NCBI GenBank assembly: GCA_017467205.1
Contig: JAFTSQ010000025.1
Coordinates: 1-64,000 of the forward strand
Source: Clostridia bacterium
GTDB lineage: Bacteria; Bacillota_A; Clostridia; Oscillospirales; CAG-272
Length of the DNA stretch: 64,000 nucleotides
Direction of reading: 5' to 3'
Under the pieces are notes generated by a model. The model was not told the origin of the DNA, did not search any database, and saw nothing but the letters and a program-made list of their open reading frames with translations. Below, one piece after another: positions 32,950-41,492 of the stretch. Made by a program: the position numbers and the translations under genes. Each line of letters begins with the position of its first letter. The first letter of the stretch is position 1.

Positions 32950-32994
32950 ACGCTGAAAAAGAACCGTGCGGTGAGCACAGTTCTTTTTCAGCGT
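32950..32994 (+). other. Long intercistronic stem-loop in importer operon
   Basis: The perfect 15-base arms 32950-32964 and 32980-32994 carry a 4-base inner stem. It lies between the binding-protein and permease genes. Such stems commonly stabilise the upstream mRNA or partly terminate, giving more binding protein than permease. Confidence 0.7.
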
Positions 32995-33017
32995 AATGGC
33001 CAAAAAGGTGTAATTTA

Positions 33018-33710
33018 ATGAATTTTTTGAATAAAATAGTTGAGCTGTTGACGACGGGAAGATATATGGAGAGCATTTTTGAAGGACTCAAGAACACTCT
33101 CATTATCTCGGTTTTCGCGGCGCTTCTAGGCCTTCTTCTCGGAACGGTCGTTGCGATGGTCACTATAGCAAAAAGCAACAAGTGGCTGGCAGTGCCCAAG
33201 GCAATTTGTAAAATATATCTCACCGTAATTCGCGGAACGCCTATGGCGCTCCAGCTCTTTATTATGGCATACGTTGTCTTTGCCATAAGGGGATTTCCTC
33301 AGCTTGTAACGGCTATCATAGCCTTTGGAATCAACTCCGGCGCGTACGTTGCGGAGAACGTCAGGGCGGGAATTCTCTCGGTCGATATAGGACAAAGCGA
33401 GGCAGGCAGAGCGCTCGGACTCCCCGGTTCAACCACTATGATTAGTATAGTTATTCCGCAGGCGATAAAGAACGTTATTCCGGCTATCGGTAATGAGCTT
33501 ATCGCTCTTATCAAGGAAACCTCGATAGTCAGTATGATAGGTATGTACGATCTCACCTTTGCCGCAAAGGTAATAGGTGGCGGTAACAATATGGCGAGCT
33601 ACATCGTTCCTATGACGGTTGTTGCGCTCTTTTATCTTGCGATAGTGTACGCGCTTACGTTCGCAATAAAACTTATAGAAAAGAGGTTGAGAGCCGGTGA
33701 TAAGCGTTAA
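33018..33710 (+). CDS. Amino acid ABC transporter permease (His/Glu/Gln/Arg/opine family)
   Basis: The 230-residue permease has five or so membrane segments and the HEAT-family EAA loop: [21 protein letters not shown] (about 125-145). The N-terminal part matches the family in [20 protein letters not shown] and in [20 protein letters not shown] 33018 follows AAAAAGGTG. One permease gene is present, so the transporter probably uses a homodimer. It overlaps the ATPase gene by 14 bases. Confidence 0.93.
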   Translation: MNFLNKIVELLTTGRYMESIFEGLKNTLIISVFAALLGLLLGTVVAMVTIAKSNKWLAVPKAICKIYLTVIRGTPMALQLFIMAYVVFAIRGFPQLVTAIIAFGINSGAYVAENVRAGILSVDIGQSEAGRALGLPGSTTMISIVIPQAIKNVIPAIGNELIALIKETSIVSMIGMYDLTFAAKVIGGGNNMASYIVPMTVVALFYLAIVYALTFAIKLIEKRLRAGDKR

Positions 33711-34596
33711 GAATTTACACAAAAGCTTCGGCGAATTAGAGGTTCTCAAGGGCGTAAGCTGTGAGATAAAGGGGAATGAGCGAGTTGCCATTATAGGTCC
33801 TTCCGGAAGCGGAAAAAGCACGCTGCTCCGTTGTATGAATATGCTTGAAGTACCGAGCGCCGGTGAGGTATGGCTGAAAACAGACGGCAACGGACTTATG
33901 TGTGAGCCAGATCCGTACCTTCACGACGAGGTTATAAAGAAGTCGAAGACGTATAAAAAGCTCACCGAAACCTTAACCGACGAGGAAGCTCTTGCGGAAA
34001 TAAAGGGCGGCAGACTCTTGAAAAAGCGAGAGGGACGGGAATTTTCTGCGGCTCTCAACGCCATCAAGAACGAGTTTTGCGTCGACATAAATCACGCCCG
34101 TCGTAAAATGGTAATGGTGTTCCAGCATTTCAATCTTTTCAATAACAAAACGGTTATTGAAAATTTGACGCTCGTTCCCGTTAAGCTCAAGCTCAAAACG
34201 CCTGAGGAGGCGGAGAAAAAGGCGACCGAGCTTCTTGCCCGTATCGGACTTGCGGACAAGAGGGACGAGTATCCCTCAAAGCTTTCAGGCGGTCAGAAGC
34301 AGAGAGTTGCGATAATTCGCGCGCTCGCGATGGAGCCGGAGGTCATCCTGTTCGACGAGCCTACCTCGGCGCTCGATCCCGAGATGGTCGGCGAGGTTCT
34401 CGACCTTATGAAGAGTCTTGCGGACGAGGGAATGACGATGGTCATAGTAACTCACGAGATGGGCTTTGCCCGCGAGGTTGCTGACAGAGTTATATTTATG
34501 GACGAGGGTGTCATAAAGGAAGAAGGAACGCCCGAGGAGCTGTTCGGAAATCCGAAGGATTCAAGACTCCGTGACTTTCTTTCCAAGGTGTTGTAA
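33697..34596 (+). CDS. Amino acid ABC transporter ATP-binding protein with ~70-aa insertion
   Basis: The ATPase carries Walker [10 protein letters not shown] (34-42), Q-loop VFQHFNLF (Q143), signature [16 protein letters not shown], Walker [15 protein letters not shown] and the switch His in VTHEMGFA. It matches the GlnQ/HisP group except for length: 299 aa against about 240-250. The extra residues (about 61-132) sit between the Walker A region and the Q-loop and are charged and helical ([20 protein letters not shown]). Start GTG 33697 overlaps the permease 3' end. It closes the importer operon. Confidence 0.92.
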   Translation: MISVKNLHKSFGELEVLKGVSCEIKGNERVAIIGPSGSGKSTLLRCMNMLEVPSAGEVWLKTDGNGLMCEPDPYLHDEVIKKSKTYKKLTETLTDEEALAEIKGGRLLKKREGREFSAALNAIKNEFCVDINHARRKMVMVFQHFNLFNNKTVIENLTLVPVKLKLKTPEEAEKKATELLARIGLADKRDEYPSKLSGGQKQRVAIIRALAMEPEVILFDEPTSALDPEMVGEVLDLMKSLADEGMTMVIVTHEMGFAREVADRVIFMDEGVIKEEGTPEELFGNPKDSRLRDFLSKVL

Positions 34597-34620
34597 AGAA
34601 CGCAATAAAATATTAAGTAA

Positions 34621-34656
34621 AGAGCGGAGCTCCCAACAGAGAGCTCCGCTCTTTTA
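34621..34656 (+). terminator. Terminator of the importer operon
   Basis: The perfect 12-base arms AGAGCGGAGCTC (34621-34632) and 34641-34652 are followed by TTTTA. On the other strand it could also end the DUF4091 gene, which stops 15 bases beyond it. Confidence 0.85.
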
Positions 34657-34670
34657 TGTTTAATCAAATA

Positions 34671-36350
34671 TCACATTATATTTTCTTTGATTATTTTATT
34701 GATTTCGGCACGTAAAGAAAGCAATGCAGAATCACTTTTCGCGCAGACGTCAAAGGTAACCGGCTCGCCGATCTTCTCATCTATAAGATTAACGATCCTT
34801 TCTTTGCCTACGAATCTTTCGGCAAGCTTCATAGCCTTTATGTCTTGAAGTGCCTCGTGGAATACTATGATTCTGAGCGATTCGAGAGCCTCTCCGTTTT
34901 GCGCAGGGTAAACCGAGAATGCATCTCCCGGCGGTACCCAACCGTCGCCGTCAAGCTGCAAAAACGGGTTAATCGAGTTGACCGAGTTGCAATTGGAGTA
35001 GAAGTTATATCCCCAATGCAAAAATCCGACGATATCGTATTTGTACAGTTGAAATCCAATAGAACGGTTGCGCCTGGAGGGCATTGATATGAATCTGTTT
35101 GAAACGCGCTTCGTTTGTCCGCAACAATAATAGGTCCAAAGATTTTGCACGCCTCCGTCTATGAAGGGCGAAATGTGATTGCTTGCAGGAATCGGAGCGT
35201 CAACTATTCCCATTCGCCAAAAGTCATAATTGGAAAGGGCATCCATTATGACGTAACCGTCAAGCAGGTCGGCGATAGATGCCTTTGCCGCTTTGTAGCT
35301 TTCGATATGCGCAGCTCCCGGTTCGTCTGAAATGTGGAAAAAGCAATTTTTGTCAAGTCCGCGCGCTTTCATATGCGAAAGAAGCGCAACTATAAATGCG
35401 CGAAGGAACTTTATATATTCCTCGTCCGAAGCGTCGGTTTCCCAGCCGAAGAGCTTTCTTTCTTTTTCGCCCTCGGTAATCATTATCTTCGGTGCGTGGT
35501 AAGCACCCCACTGTGTGAAAAAGTGCGATATTTCAAAATACTCAATTCCAGTCCTAATGCACATATTGCACCATCTGTCAAGAAGCGAGAAATCAAAGCA
35601 ATATTCCTCATTCTTCTTTCTGACAGTAACGAGCTGACAAGTCGTTCTTTCACCACCAACCGCAGTGTCAAGCGGTGGGGTGAAAACGGGAGTGAGCAGC
35701 ATATTAATGCCATTTTTTGCCGCTACCCGTGCGAAGTTTTCGATTATTTCCCAGTGCCTTTCCGACCAAACCTTTACGCCGTAATAGTTTGCAAGAGAGT
35801 CACAGTGAAACCACTGCGTGAAATAAATATTATCGTCGGGCAGGGTGCAACCTATAACCTCTATTTTAACCTCTGCTCTCTCTGATTCGTGACCGTTATC
35901 AATGGTTAAAGAAAGATTCGTAAGCCCCGCCTTGAAATCCTTGGGGATATTTATTTCAATCCACAATGAGTAGAGCAGTGTCGGAGATAAGCAAATGGTG
36001 TTGTCGTAGTGCAGAGGGAGCAATGGGTCGGGAAAAAGTCCGACTTTTTTGCTTATGTAGTCATCATCGCCGTCTGAATCGGCAAGCGTCGGTCTGCTGA
36101 CGGGTACGTTTTCGACTGAACGAACGGATATATATTCGGAAAGCTCACCCGACGATGAAATTTTTGCAAGCGTTCTGTTTCGGCTCATCTCGGAGTATGA
36201 TTTCTCGTTAGTGAATTCGTAATAGCAAAGCAATTGTAAAGACAGGCGTTCGCCGCGCAAAGCGGAAATTTCCTTTATCTGTTCAAAGCAGTCAATTTCG
36301 TCCTCAAGCCTTGCTTTTACAAGCGAGGATACAATTTTTGTTTTTAACAT
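34671..36350 (-). CDS. DUF4091 (glycoside hydrolase-like) protein
   Basis: This 559-residue cytoplasmic-looking protein has no signal peptide. The C-terminal half has the DUF4091 look: GYNFYSNCNSVNSINPFLQL, then GDGWVPPGDAFSVYPAQNGE and ESLRIIVFHEALQDIKAM. A TIM-barrel region precedes it (about 190-400), with ISHFFTQWGAYHAPKIMITE, SDEPGAAHIESYKAAKASIA and DALSNYDFWRMGIVDAPIPA. A carbohydrate-active role is likely but the substrate is unknown. It begins 17 bases after rluD, so it is co-transcribed with rluD-lspA-yggT-sepF-yggS. It has a more AT-rich, Asn-rich look than its neighbours, suggesting later insertion. Confidence 0.8.
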   Translation of the reverse strand: MLKTKIVSSLVKARLEDEIDCFEQIKEISALRGERLSLQLLCYYEFTNEKSYSEMSRNRTLAKISSSGELSEYISVRSVENVPVSRPTLADSDGDDDYISKKVGLFPDPLLPLHYDNTICLSPTLLYSLWIEINIPKDFKAGLTNLSLTIDNGHESERAEVKIEVIGCTLPDDNIYFTQWFHCDSLANYYGVKVWSERHWEIIENFARVAAKNGINMLLTPVFTPPLDTAVGGERTTCQLVTVRKKNEEYCFDFSLLDRWCNMCIRTGIEYFEISHFFTQWGAYHAPKIMITEGEKERKLFGWETDASDEEYIKFLRAFIVALLSHMKARGLDKNCFFHISDEPGAAHIESYKAAKASIADLLDGYVIMDALSNYDFWRMGIVDAPIPASNHISPFIDGGVQNLWTYYCCGQTKRVSNRFISMPSRRNRSIGFQLYKYDIVGFLHWGYNFYSNCNSVNSINPFLQLDGDGWVPPGDAFSVYPAQNGEALESLRIIVFHEALQDIKAMKLAERFVGKERIVNLIDEKIGEPVTFDVCAKSDSALLSLRAEINKIIKENIM

Positions 36351-36367
36351 ATCGCTCTCCGACGTGT

Positions 36368-37294
36368 CTATTGGTTTTTAATTATTTCAAGAATTTTTTT
36401 GAAGTTCTCGGGCAGCTCGCACTCAAAGGTCATTCGCTCGCCTGTTCTCGGGTGGGTGAGGATAAGCCGCTTTGCGTGGAGCGCCTGACCGTCAAGGAGG
36501 GGGGCGTGTCGCTTTTCAAAGAGGGTTTTGCCGCCTCCGTAGACCGTATCGCCGAGGAGCGGGTGGCCCTTATGGGACATATGAACTCTTATCTGATGCG
36601 TCCTGCCCGTTTCGAGTATGAGCTTGAGGTAGGAAATCTGACCGTACTGCTCGATAAGCTCGTAATGCGTTATCGCCTCGCGCGCCGATTCGCTGTGCAC
36701 GACCGCCATTCTTTTCCTATCAACAGGATGCCTTGCAATAGGCAGATTGATAGTGCCGCGCGCCTCCTTGAAGCCGCCGTTCACAAGCGCGTGATATTCG
36801 CGCACCACGCCGTGATACTGAAGCTCGTCGGATAACGCCTTGTGCGCCGCGTCGTTCTTTGCAACGACGAGCAGACCGCTCGTATCCTTGTCTATCCTAT
36901 GCACGATACCCGGCCGCATAACTCCGCCTATGCCCGAAAGCTCGCCTTGGCAGTGATAGAGCAGGGCGTTGACGAGCGTTCCCGTATAGTTTCCGGGGGC
37001 GGGGTGAACAACCATTCCAGATGGCTTGTTGATAACTATTATGTCCGAGTCCTCGTAAACTACATCGAGCGGAATATCCTCCGCCTCGACCTCGTATGGC
37101 TCGGGCTCGGGGAGCTCAAGCTCAACGGTGTCGCCCGCCTTTATTATGTGTTTTTTTGACACGCATACCCCCCGCACCCTAACCGCACCGCTCTCTATGA
37201 GCTTTGCGGCGCGCGTTCTTGAGAGGTCGGTTGTGCGCGAGAGAAAGTCGTCAAGTCTGAGGCCTGCGTGCTCTTCTTCAACGGTGAATATCAT
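36368..37294 (-). CDS. rluD: Pseudouridine synthase, RluA family (RluD-like)
   Basis: This 308-residue pseudouridine synthase acts on rRNA. The N-terminal S4 domain (about 1-65, LDDFLSRTTDLSRTRAAKLI) is followed by the catalytic core with MRPGIVHRIDKDTSGLLVVA (catalytic Asp of RIDKDTSG). HPAPGNYTGTLVNALLYHC precedes the active site, and LKLILETGRTHQIRVHMSHKG is the conserved late motif. Its ATG overlaps the lspA stop by 4 bases. The lspA-rluD pair is conserved near the division genes of Bacillota. The exact rRNA target cannot be told. Confidence 0.92.
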   Translation of the reverse strand: MIFTVEEEHAGLRLDDFLSRTTDLSRTRAAKLIESGAVRVRGVCVSKKHIIKAGDTVELELPEPEPYEVEAEDIPLDVVYEDSDIIVINKPSGMVVHPAPGNYTGTLVNALLYHCQGELSGIGGVMRPGIVHRIDKDTSGLLVVAKNDAAHKALSDELQYHGVVREYHALVNGGFKEARGTINLPIARHPVDRKRMAVVHSESAREAITHYELIEQYGQISYLKLILETGRTHQIRVHMSHKGHPLLGDTVYGGGKTLFEKRHAPLLDGQALHAKRLILTHPRTGERMTFECELPENFKKILEIIKNQ

Positions 37295-37800
37295 TGCTTG
37301 CCCGCCCTCGCTTCCTTGACAATATCAAGTATCAAGGCAAGTATCAAAAGACCTGCTCCCACGCAAACGAGCGTGTCGGCAAAATTGAATATCGCAAAGT
37401 CGATAAAGGCAAACTCAAACATATCAACGACGCGGCCTGCCTGCAGGGCAAAGCCAAAGCCAAAGCGGTCTATCATATTTCCGAGTCCACCGGATACTAT
37501 CATTGCAATAGATATTCCGTAGAGCAGATTAGGTGATTTGCCGATAAACAGAAACACGGCAAGACCGATGATAGCCACGCTTGATACGCTGATGAAAACC
37601 CATCTCGCATCACTGAGAAGCCCAAACGCCATACCGGGATTTTCGGTATACGTCAGGTGAAAAATGCCCTTGATTACGGGAATCGTTCCCGCGGGCTGAA
37701 CGAATTTCAGGGCGAGATATTTTATCAGCTGGTCAAGACCTATACCCAGAGCTATCACGGATATATATATTACCAGCTCTTTGATTGAAAGCTTTTTCAT
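37291..37800 (-). CDS. lspA: Lipoprotein signal peptidase LspA
   Basis: This 169-residue membrane aspartic protease cleaves lipoprotein signal peptides after lipid attachment. Four membrane segments are present. The catalytic pair lies in GGLGNMIDRFGFGFAL (first Asp) and FNFADTLVCVGAGLL (second Asp). The N-terminal signature LGIGLDQLIKYLAL and the TENPGMAFGLL motif are also present. The correct start is ATG 37800, with TGGAGAAGAA before it; a longer open frame (to 38148) runs through the yggT region and is not coding. It serves the many lipoproteins in this window. Confidence 0.95.
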   Translation of the reverse strand: MKKLSIKELVIYISVIALGIGLDQLIKYLALKFVQPAGTIPVIKGIFHLTYTENPGMAFGLLSDARWVFISVSSVAIIGLAVFLFIGKSPNLLYGISIAMIVSGGLGNMIDRFGFGFALQAGRVVDMFEFAFIDFAIFNFADTLVCVGAGLLILALILDIVKEARAGKQ

Positions 37801-37826
37801 TTCTTCTCCATACCTCTCAAGGATGG

Positions 37827-38102
37827 CTATATCGCCGGCAAAAGAGAGGTCACTAAAATTAGGGTAAGGCAGGATGCGCTGAACGACCAATCTATCGGAG
37901 AGTCCTGCGCAATATTGAATTTGACAAAAAGGTATCGCACGGGTATAATGAACGGCTCGGTGATAAGGCAGAGCATCGCGTAGAGTCTGCTTTCCTCCAC
38001 GTCCACGAAAATGGGGAGAAGCATTCTCACGAGCATTGCGTAATAAACCACCGTAAGTGCAATTTGTACCGTTTTTGCCAGAATATACAGTACCGCTGTC
38101 AT
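37827..38102 (-). CDS. YggT family membrane protein
   Basis: A 91-residue protein with two hydrophobic regions (about 5-30 and 70-90) and the family's central motif, ITEPFIIPVRYLF. YggT-family proteins (YlmG in Bacillus) lie next to sepF in the division cluster and influence membrane or division organisation; their exact function is not established. It follows sepF by 55 bases and precedes lspA by 26. Confidence 0.88.
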   Translation of the reverse strand: MTAVLYILAKTVQIALTVVYYAMLVRMLLPIFVDVEESRLYAMLCLITEPFIIPVRYLFVKFNIAQDSPIDWSFSASCLTLILVTSLLPAI

Positions 38103-38157
38103 AGCATTTCCTCGCTATACGAAAAAATGGCAGTGGAGTCACCGCCATTTCTATAAG

Positions 38158-38562
38158 TTATTTGTTCTCGTCTGAAACGTCTACGTTATTCGGGGTGATT
38201 ATGTAGGTGCTCTGCGCAATCTTCTTGATTTCGCCGTCGGTGGTGTAGGTAACACCGTTGAGGAAGTCAAGCATACGGAGCGTTGCCTTGGAATCAAGCT
38301 TTTCAAGATTGAGAACGACGGTGCAGCCCGCGATAAGATGGTCTGCAATATCGCTTACCTCCGAGAAGGATTCGGGATGAACTACCTTAAGCTCGATATT
38401 ATTTCCGCTTGCGGTTATAGATGCGGCGTTCTTTTCGGGTGCGGGTGCGACCTCGGTGCGCTCCTCATTCGCCTTTTCGTCAAAATCAGCGAACTTAACG
38501 TCAACCTCATTAGATTTTTTTCTGAGTGATTCTGCCCATTTTTCAAACATTTGCTTTCCCAT
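38158..38562 (-). CDS. sepF: Cell division protein SepF
   Basis: SepF tethers FtsZ to the membrane in Gram-positive bacteria. The 134-residue protein has the N-terminal amphipathic membrane-binding helix (MGKQMFEKWAESLRKK), a variable linker, and the SepF globular core: VVHPESFSEVSDIADHLIAG, TVVLNLEKLDSKATLRMLDF and GVTYTTDGEIKKIAQSTYII. The order yggS-sepF-yggT follows the standard cluster. ATG 38562 follows AAAGGAATGG. Confidence 0.95.
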   Translation of the reverse strand: MGKQMFEKWAESLRKKSNEVDVKFADFDEKANEERTEVAPAPEKNAASITASGNNIELKVVHPESFSEVSDIADHLIAGCTVVLNLEKLDSKATLRMLDFLNGVTYTTDGEIKKIAQSTYIITPNNVDVSDENK

Positions 38563-38609
38563 TCCTTTCTTTATATCCTGCTTGCGCCTCGTCTTGCGAG
38601 TGCAATAAT

Positions 38610-39302
38610 TTAATTTTCCTTTTTGAAGAGTCTGCGCCCTATTCTCACCATCGTCGCGCCCTCCTCGATAGCTTCCTTGTAGCTCTCGCTCATTCCCATC
38701 GAGAGTATCGGAGAGTCGGTATCAAAGCCGTATTTTTCCGAAATACAGTCGAAGATCTCCTTCGTGCGTCTGAACGCCTCGCGTATTCCGTCGTCGTCGG
38801 GTCCCATCGTCATAATGCCCTTGACCGATACGTGCGAGAGCCCTTTGACCTCAAGGAAGAGCGCCTCCGCGTCCTTCGGCAGAACGCCGCCCTTATTCTC
38901 CTCCTCGCCGCTGTTGACCTCAATGAGCACCGCGGCAACGGTGCCGAGCTTTTCTGCTCTGCGGTCTATCTCCTCCGCAAGCCGCAGTGAGTCGACCGAA
39001 TGGATAAGCGACGCCTCGGGTATCACGAGCTTGACCTTGTTCCTTTGCAGCGAGCCTATCTGATGCGCGCGGATATCGTATCCCTGCTCCTTTGCGAGCG
39101 CCGCGCGGCGCTTGAGCTCTGCGGGTCTGTTCTCCGCAAAGTCGCCGATACCACAGGCAAGGAGCGCGAGGAATTCCTCGTCACTTCCGCTTTTTGTGAC
39201 CGCGACCATCTCTGCAGGAGCTCTGCCGAGCCTTTTTGCCATCTCGGCTATTTCGGCGAGAAGCTCGTCGCAGTTTTTCTTTATATAATTGAATTCGCTC
39301 AT
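38610..39302 (-). CDS. yggS: Pyridoxal phosphate homeostasis protein (YggS/PLPBP)
   Basis: This 230-residue single-domain PLP-binding protein buffers pyridoxal phosphate rather than catalysing a reaction. The conserved N-terminal lysine motif is MVAVTKSGSDEEFLAL, with Lys at about residue 37. Further signatures are IGDFAENRPAELKRR, AHQIGSLQRNKVK, HSVDSLRLAEEI and, late on, LSMGMSESYKEAIEEGATMV and RIGRRLF. It is the first gene of the yggS-sepF-yggT-lspA-rluD-DUF4091 transcript and has its own promoter. Confidence 0.95.
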   Translation of the reverse strand: MSEFNYIKKNCDELLAEIAEMAKRLGRAPAEMVAVTKSGSDEEFLALLACGIGDFAENRPAELKRRAALAKEQGYDIRAHQIGSLQRNKVKLVIPEASLIHSVDSLRLAEEIDRRAEKLGTVAAVLIEVNSGEEENKGGVLPKDAEALFLEVKGLSHVSVKGIMTMGPDDDGIREAFRRTKEIFDCISEKYGFDTDSPILSMGMSESYKEAIEEGATMVRIGRRLFKKEN

Positions 39303-39336
39303 CTCAAAACGCCCTTATGTGACTATACTACAATAT

Positions 39337-39365
39337 ATTATAACAAAACACCTCGTGGATTTCAA
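39337..39365 (-). promoter_or_regulatory. Sigma-A promoter of the yggS-sepF operon
   Basis: On the minus strand, TTGAAA (39360-39365), 17 bases, TATAAT (39337-39342), about 35 bases upstream of the yggS start. It is divergent from the mrnC promoter. Confidence 0.75.
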
Positions 39366-39466
39366 GTGTTTGCAAAAATATTTTGCGCGCCGCGGCGAAA
39401 TTTTCGCGCAGGAGCGCGCTCGCGAGCGGAAATATATTAAAATTTGCGTTTGGTAGAGAAAATTAC

Positions 39467-39495
39467 TTGATTTTACGGGGGTTTTATGGTATACT
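39467..39495 (+). promoter_or_regulatory. Sigma-A promoter of mrnC
   Basis: TTGATT (39467-39472), 17 bases, TATACT (39490-39495), about 50 bases upstream of the mrnC start. The stretch between it and the yggS promoter holds GC-rich short palindromes but no gene. Confidence 0.7.
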
Positions 39496-39544
39496 GTAAT
39501 GTAATTCAAATTTCGAAAGTAAAAGGTGCGGGAGGGGACGGTTT

Positions 39545-39931
39545 ATGCATGATAAGAAGCTCGGCTCACAGCTGCCGTCGGTGCAGGCGCTTGCCTTTCT
39601 TGGCGACGCGGAGCACTCGCTTTACGTGCGGCGTATGCTCGTCGGTCGCGGCATTACGAAATCGGGTGAGCTCAACCGCGCCTCGCTCGAGTACGTAACG
39701 GCGACGGCGCAGGCGGCAATGCTTCGTAAAATAGAGCCAATGCTGCTTGAGGACGAGCGTGACGTATACCGCCGCGCCTCGAATTCGACGCATCTTAACA
39801 AGCCGAAGAGCGCCACCGGTGCCGACTATCGCGCGGCTACGGGCTTTGAGGCAGTGCTCGGAATGCTTTCCTGGATAAATGATACCGAAAGGCTTGCGCT
39901 TTTGCTTGATGCGGCGCATAGGCAAGAGTGA
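39545..39931 (+). CDS. mrnC: Mini-ribonuclease 3
   Basis: This 128-residue RNase III domain without a dsRNA-binding domain matures 23S rRNA in Bacillota. Seen are LAFLGDAEHSLYVR (about 17-30, with the catalytic Asp/Glu motif), YRRASNSTHLNKPKSATGADYR and ATGFEAVLGML (second acidic site). The last codons and stop overlap the left arm of a 26-base inverted repeat, so the end of the protein may come from an inserted element. Ribosome binding site GGGAGGGG precedes the ATG. Confidence 0.92.
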   Translation: MHDKKLGSQLPSVQALAFLGDAEHSLYVRRMLVGRGITKSGELNRASLEYVTATAQAAMLRKIEPMLLEDERDVYRRASNSTHLNKPKSATGADYRAATGFEAVLGMLSWINDTERLALLLDAAHRQE

Positions 39932-40195
39932 ATAATCCGAACCCGCTCTTAAGCGTTAATTTTCAGCGCTTTCGGCACTTATCTCTCTTGCAAAGTCGCA
40001 CTTGGCTACGAGAGCCAAGCACCAAAATCATCTAAAAATTAAGGCATTAGAGTTCTTCGAATTTTCGAGAGAACGAATTTTCCCGGTGGACGAGGTTAAA
40101 ATTCGAGATAATATGCGGATATTATAAGAATTTTTACCGATGTATAACGGATAATTCGTCTCTCTAAAACGGGTTCGGATTATTTACTCTTGCCT
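39920..40195. mobile_element. 276-base MITE-like element with 26-base terminal inverted repeats
   Basis: The outer arms 39920-39945 and 40170-40195 are inverted copies with one mismatch in 26 bases. The inside has no gene. The left arm supplies the last mrnC codons and stop; the right arm ends just before the hisS ribosome binding site. The 224 bases between carry smaller stems. No transposase and no target duplication can be seen. It could be a mobile non-coding element or a transcript-end structure. Confidence 0.55.
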
Positions 40196-40208
40196 AAAGG
40201 AGAAGAAA

Positions 40209-41453
40209 ATGATACAGAAAATTAAAGGAACAATGGACATACTTCCGCAGGAAACCCCTCTTTTCAGGTACATAGAGGGTGTTATGCGCGAGGAGGCGGA
40301 GAAATACGGCTACGGCGAGATAAGAACGCCCACCTTTGAGAATACCGAGCTGTTCGTGCGCGGTGTCGGCGACACGACCGACGTTGTGCAGAAGGAGATG
40401 TATACCTTCGCGGACAGGGACGAGAATCGCTCGATTTCTCTTCGCCCCGAGGGAACTGCATCGGTGGTTCGCGCTATTATAGAGAACGGCAAGTGCTCCG
40501 ACCCGATGCCCCTCAAGTATTACTACATCATATCCTGCTTCCGCCACGAGAAGCCGCAGGCAGGCAGAAGCCGCGAGTTCTTCCAGTTCGGAACGGAGAT
40601 GTTTGGAACTGATAATCCCGCCTCGGACGCAACCGCAATAGCTCTTGCAGCATCCGTCCTCAAAAGGCTTGGACTTACCAACGTAAAGCTTCATATAAAT
40701 TCGATAGGCTGCAAGTGCTGCAGACCGAAGTACAGAGAGGCGCTCGTCGACTATTATAACGCAAGCATAGACAAGCTTTGCGATACCTGCAAGTCGCGCC
40801 TTGAAAAGAACCCCCTTCGTCTTCTTGACTGTAAAAATCCCGACTGTGCGGCGCTTGCAAAGGTAGCACCCAAGACGGTGGATTATCTTTGCGAGGAGTG
40901 CGAGTCGAAGTTCGAGTCGCTGAAGGCGGCTCTCGACGCTATGGGTATCGAGTATATAGTCGACTCCTCGATAGTCAGAGGACTTGACTACTATACGGGT
41001 GTCGTATTTGAGTTCATTGCAGAGGGCATCGGCGCGCAGTCGACCGTCTGCGGCGGCGGTAGGTACGACGGCCTCGTGGAGTCGCTTGGCGGACCTGCTC
41101 TTCCCGCAATAGGATTTGGAATGGGAATCACCCGTCTTATCCTTGCGATGAAGGAGCTTGGTGTTGATAAAATTGACACGCCCCGCCCCGCGCTCTATAT
41201 AGCGGCGCTCGGAAGTGCGGCGGCTATTAAGGCTCTTGCGATAGCCGAGAGGCTTCGCGGTGAGGGCAAAATCGTTGAATGTGACATAGTTGGCAGAAGC
41301 CTCAAATCCCAGATGAAATACTCCGCGAAGATAGGCGCGCGCTACACGCTTATTCTCGGTGACTCGGAAATCGAGCGGGGAGTTGCAAGCCTTCGTGATA
41401 TGGATAACGGAGAGCAGACAGAGGTGGATATAAACAGCTTCACGCTTGCATAA
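40209..41453 (+). CDS. hisS: Histidine--tRNA ligase
   Basis: This class II synthetase has 414 residues, the usual length. Motif 1-2 region: IKGTMDILPQETPLFRYIEG, FRHEKPQAGRSREFFQFGTE. The histidine-binding motif is RGLDYYTGVVFEF (about 257-269), with YDGLVESLGGPALPAIGFG and GFGMGITRLILAM (motif 3). A cysteine-rich insertion (CKCCRPKYREAL, CDTCKSRL, CKNPDCAALA and LCEECESKF) could bind a zinc ion. The C-terminal anticodon-binding domain is present. ATG 40209 follows AAAGGAGAAG. No T-box leader was seen in the 277 bases upstream. Confidence 0.96.
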   Translation: MIQKIKGTMDILPQETPLFRYIEGVMREEAEKYGYGEIRTPTFENTELFVRGVGDTTDVVQKEMYTFADRDENRSISLRPEGTASVVRAIIENGKCSDPMPLKYYYIISCFRHEKPQAGRSREFFQFGTEMFGTDNPASDATAIALAASVLKRLGLTNVKLHINSIGCKCCRPKYREALVDYYNASIDKLCDTCKSRLEKNPLRLLDCKNPDCAALAKVAPKTVDYLCEECESKFESLKAALDAMGIEYIVDSSIVRGLDYYTGVVFEFIAEGIGAQSTVCGGGRYDGLVESLGGPALPAIGFGMGITRLILAMKELGVDKIDTPRPALYIAALGSAAAIKALAIAERLRGEGKIVECDIVGRSLKSQMKYSAKIGARYTLILGDSEIERGVASLRDMDNGEQTEVDINSFTLA

Positions 41454-41492
41454 CTGAAATCATAACTGAAATTTTAGGAAAGGAGTCGGCAT

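Noticed and set aside
37801..38148. Long N-terminal extension of lspA
   Set aside because: It overlaps yggT in another frame and ends at a good internal ATG with its own ribosome binding site at 37800; the extension is not protein-like.
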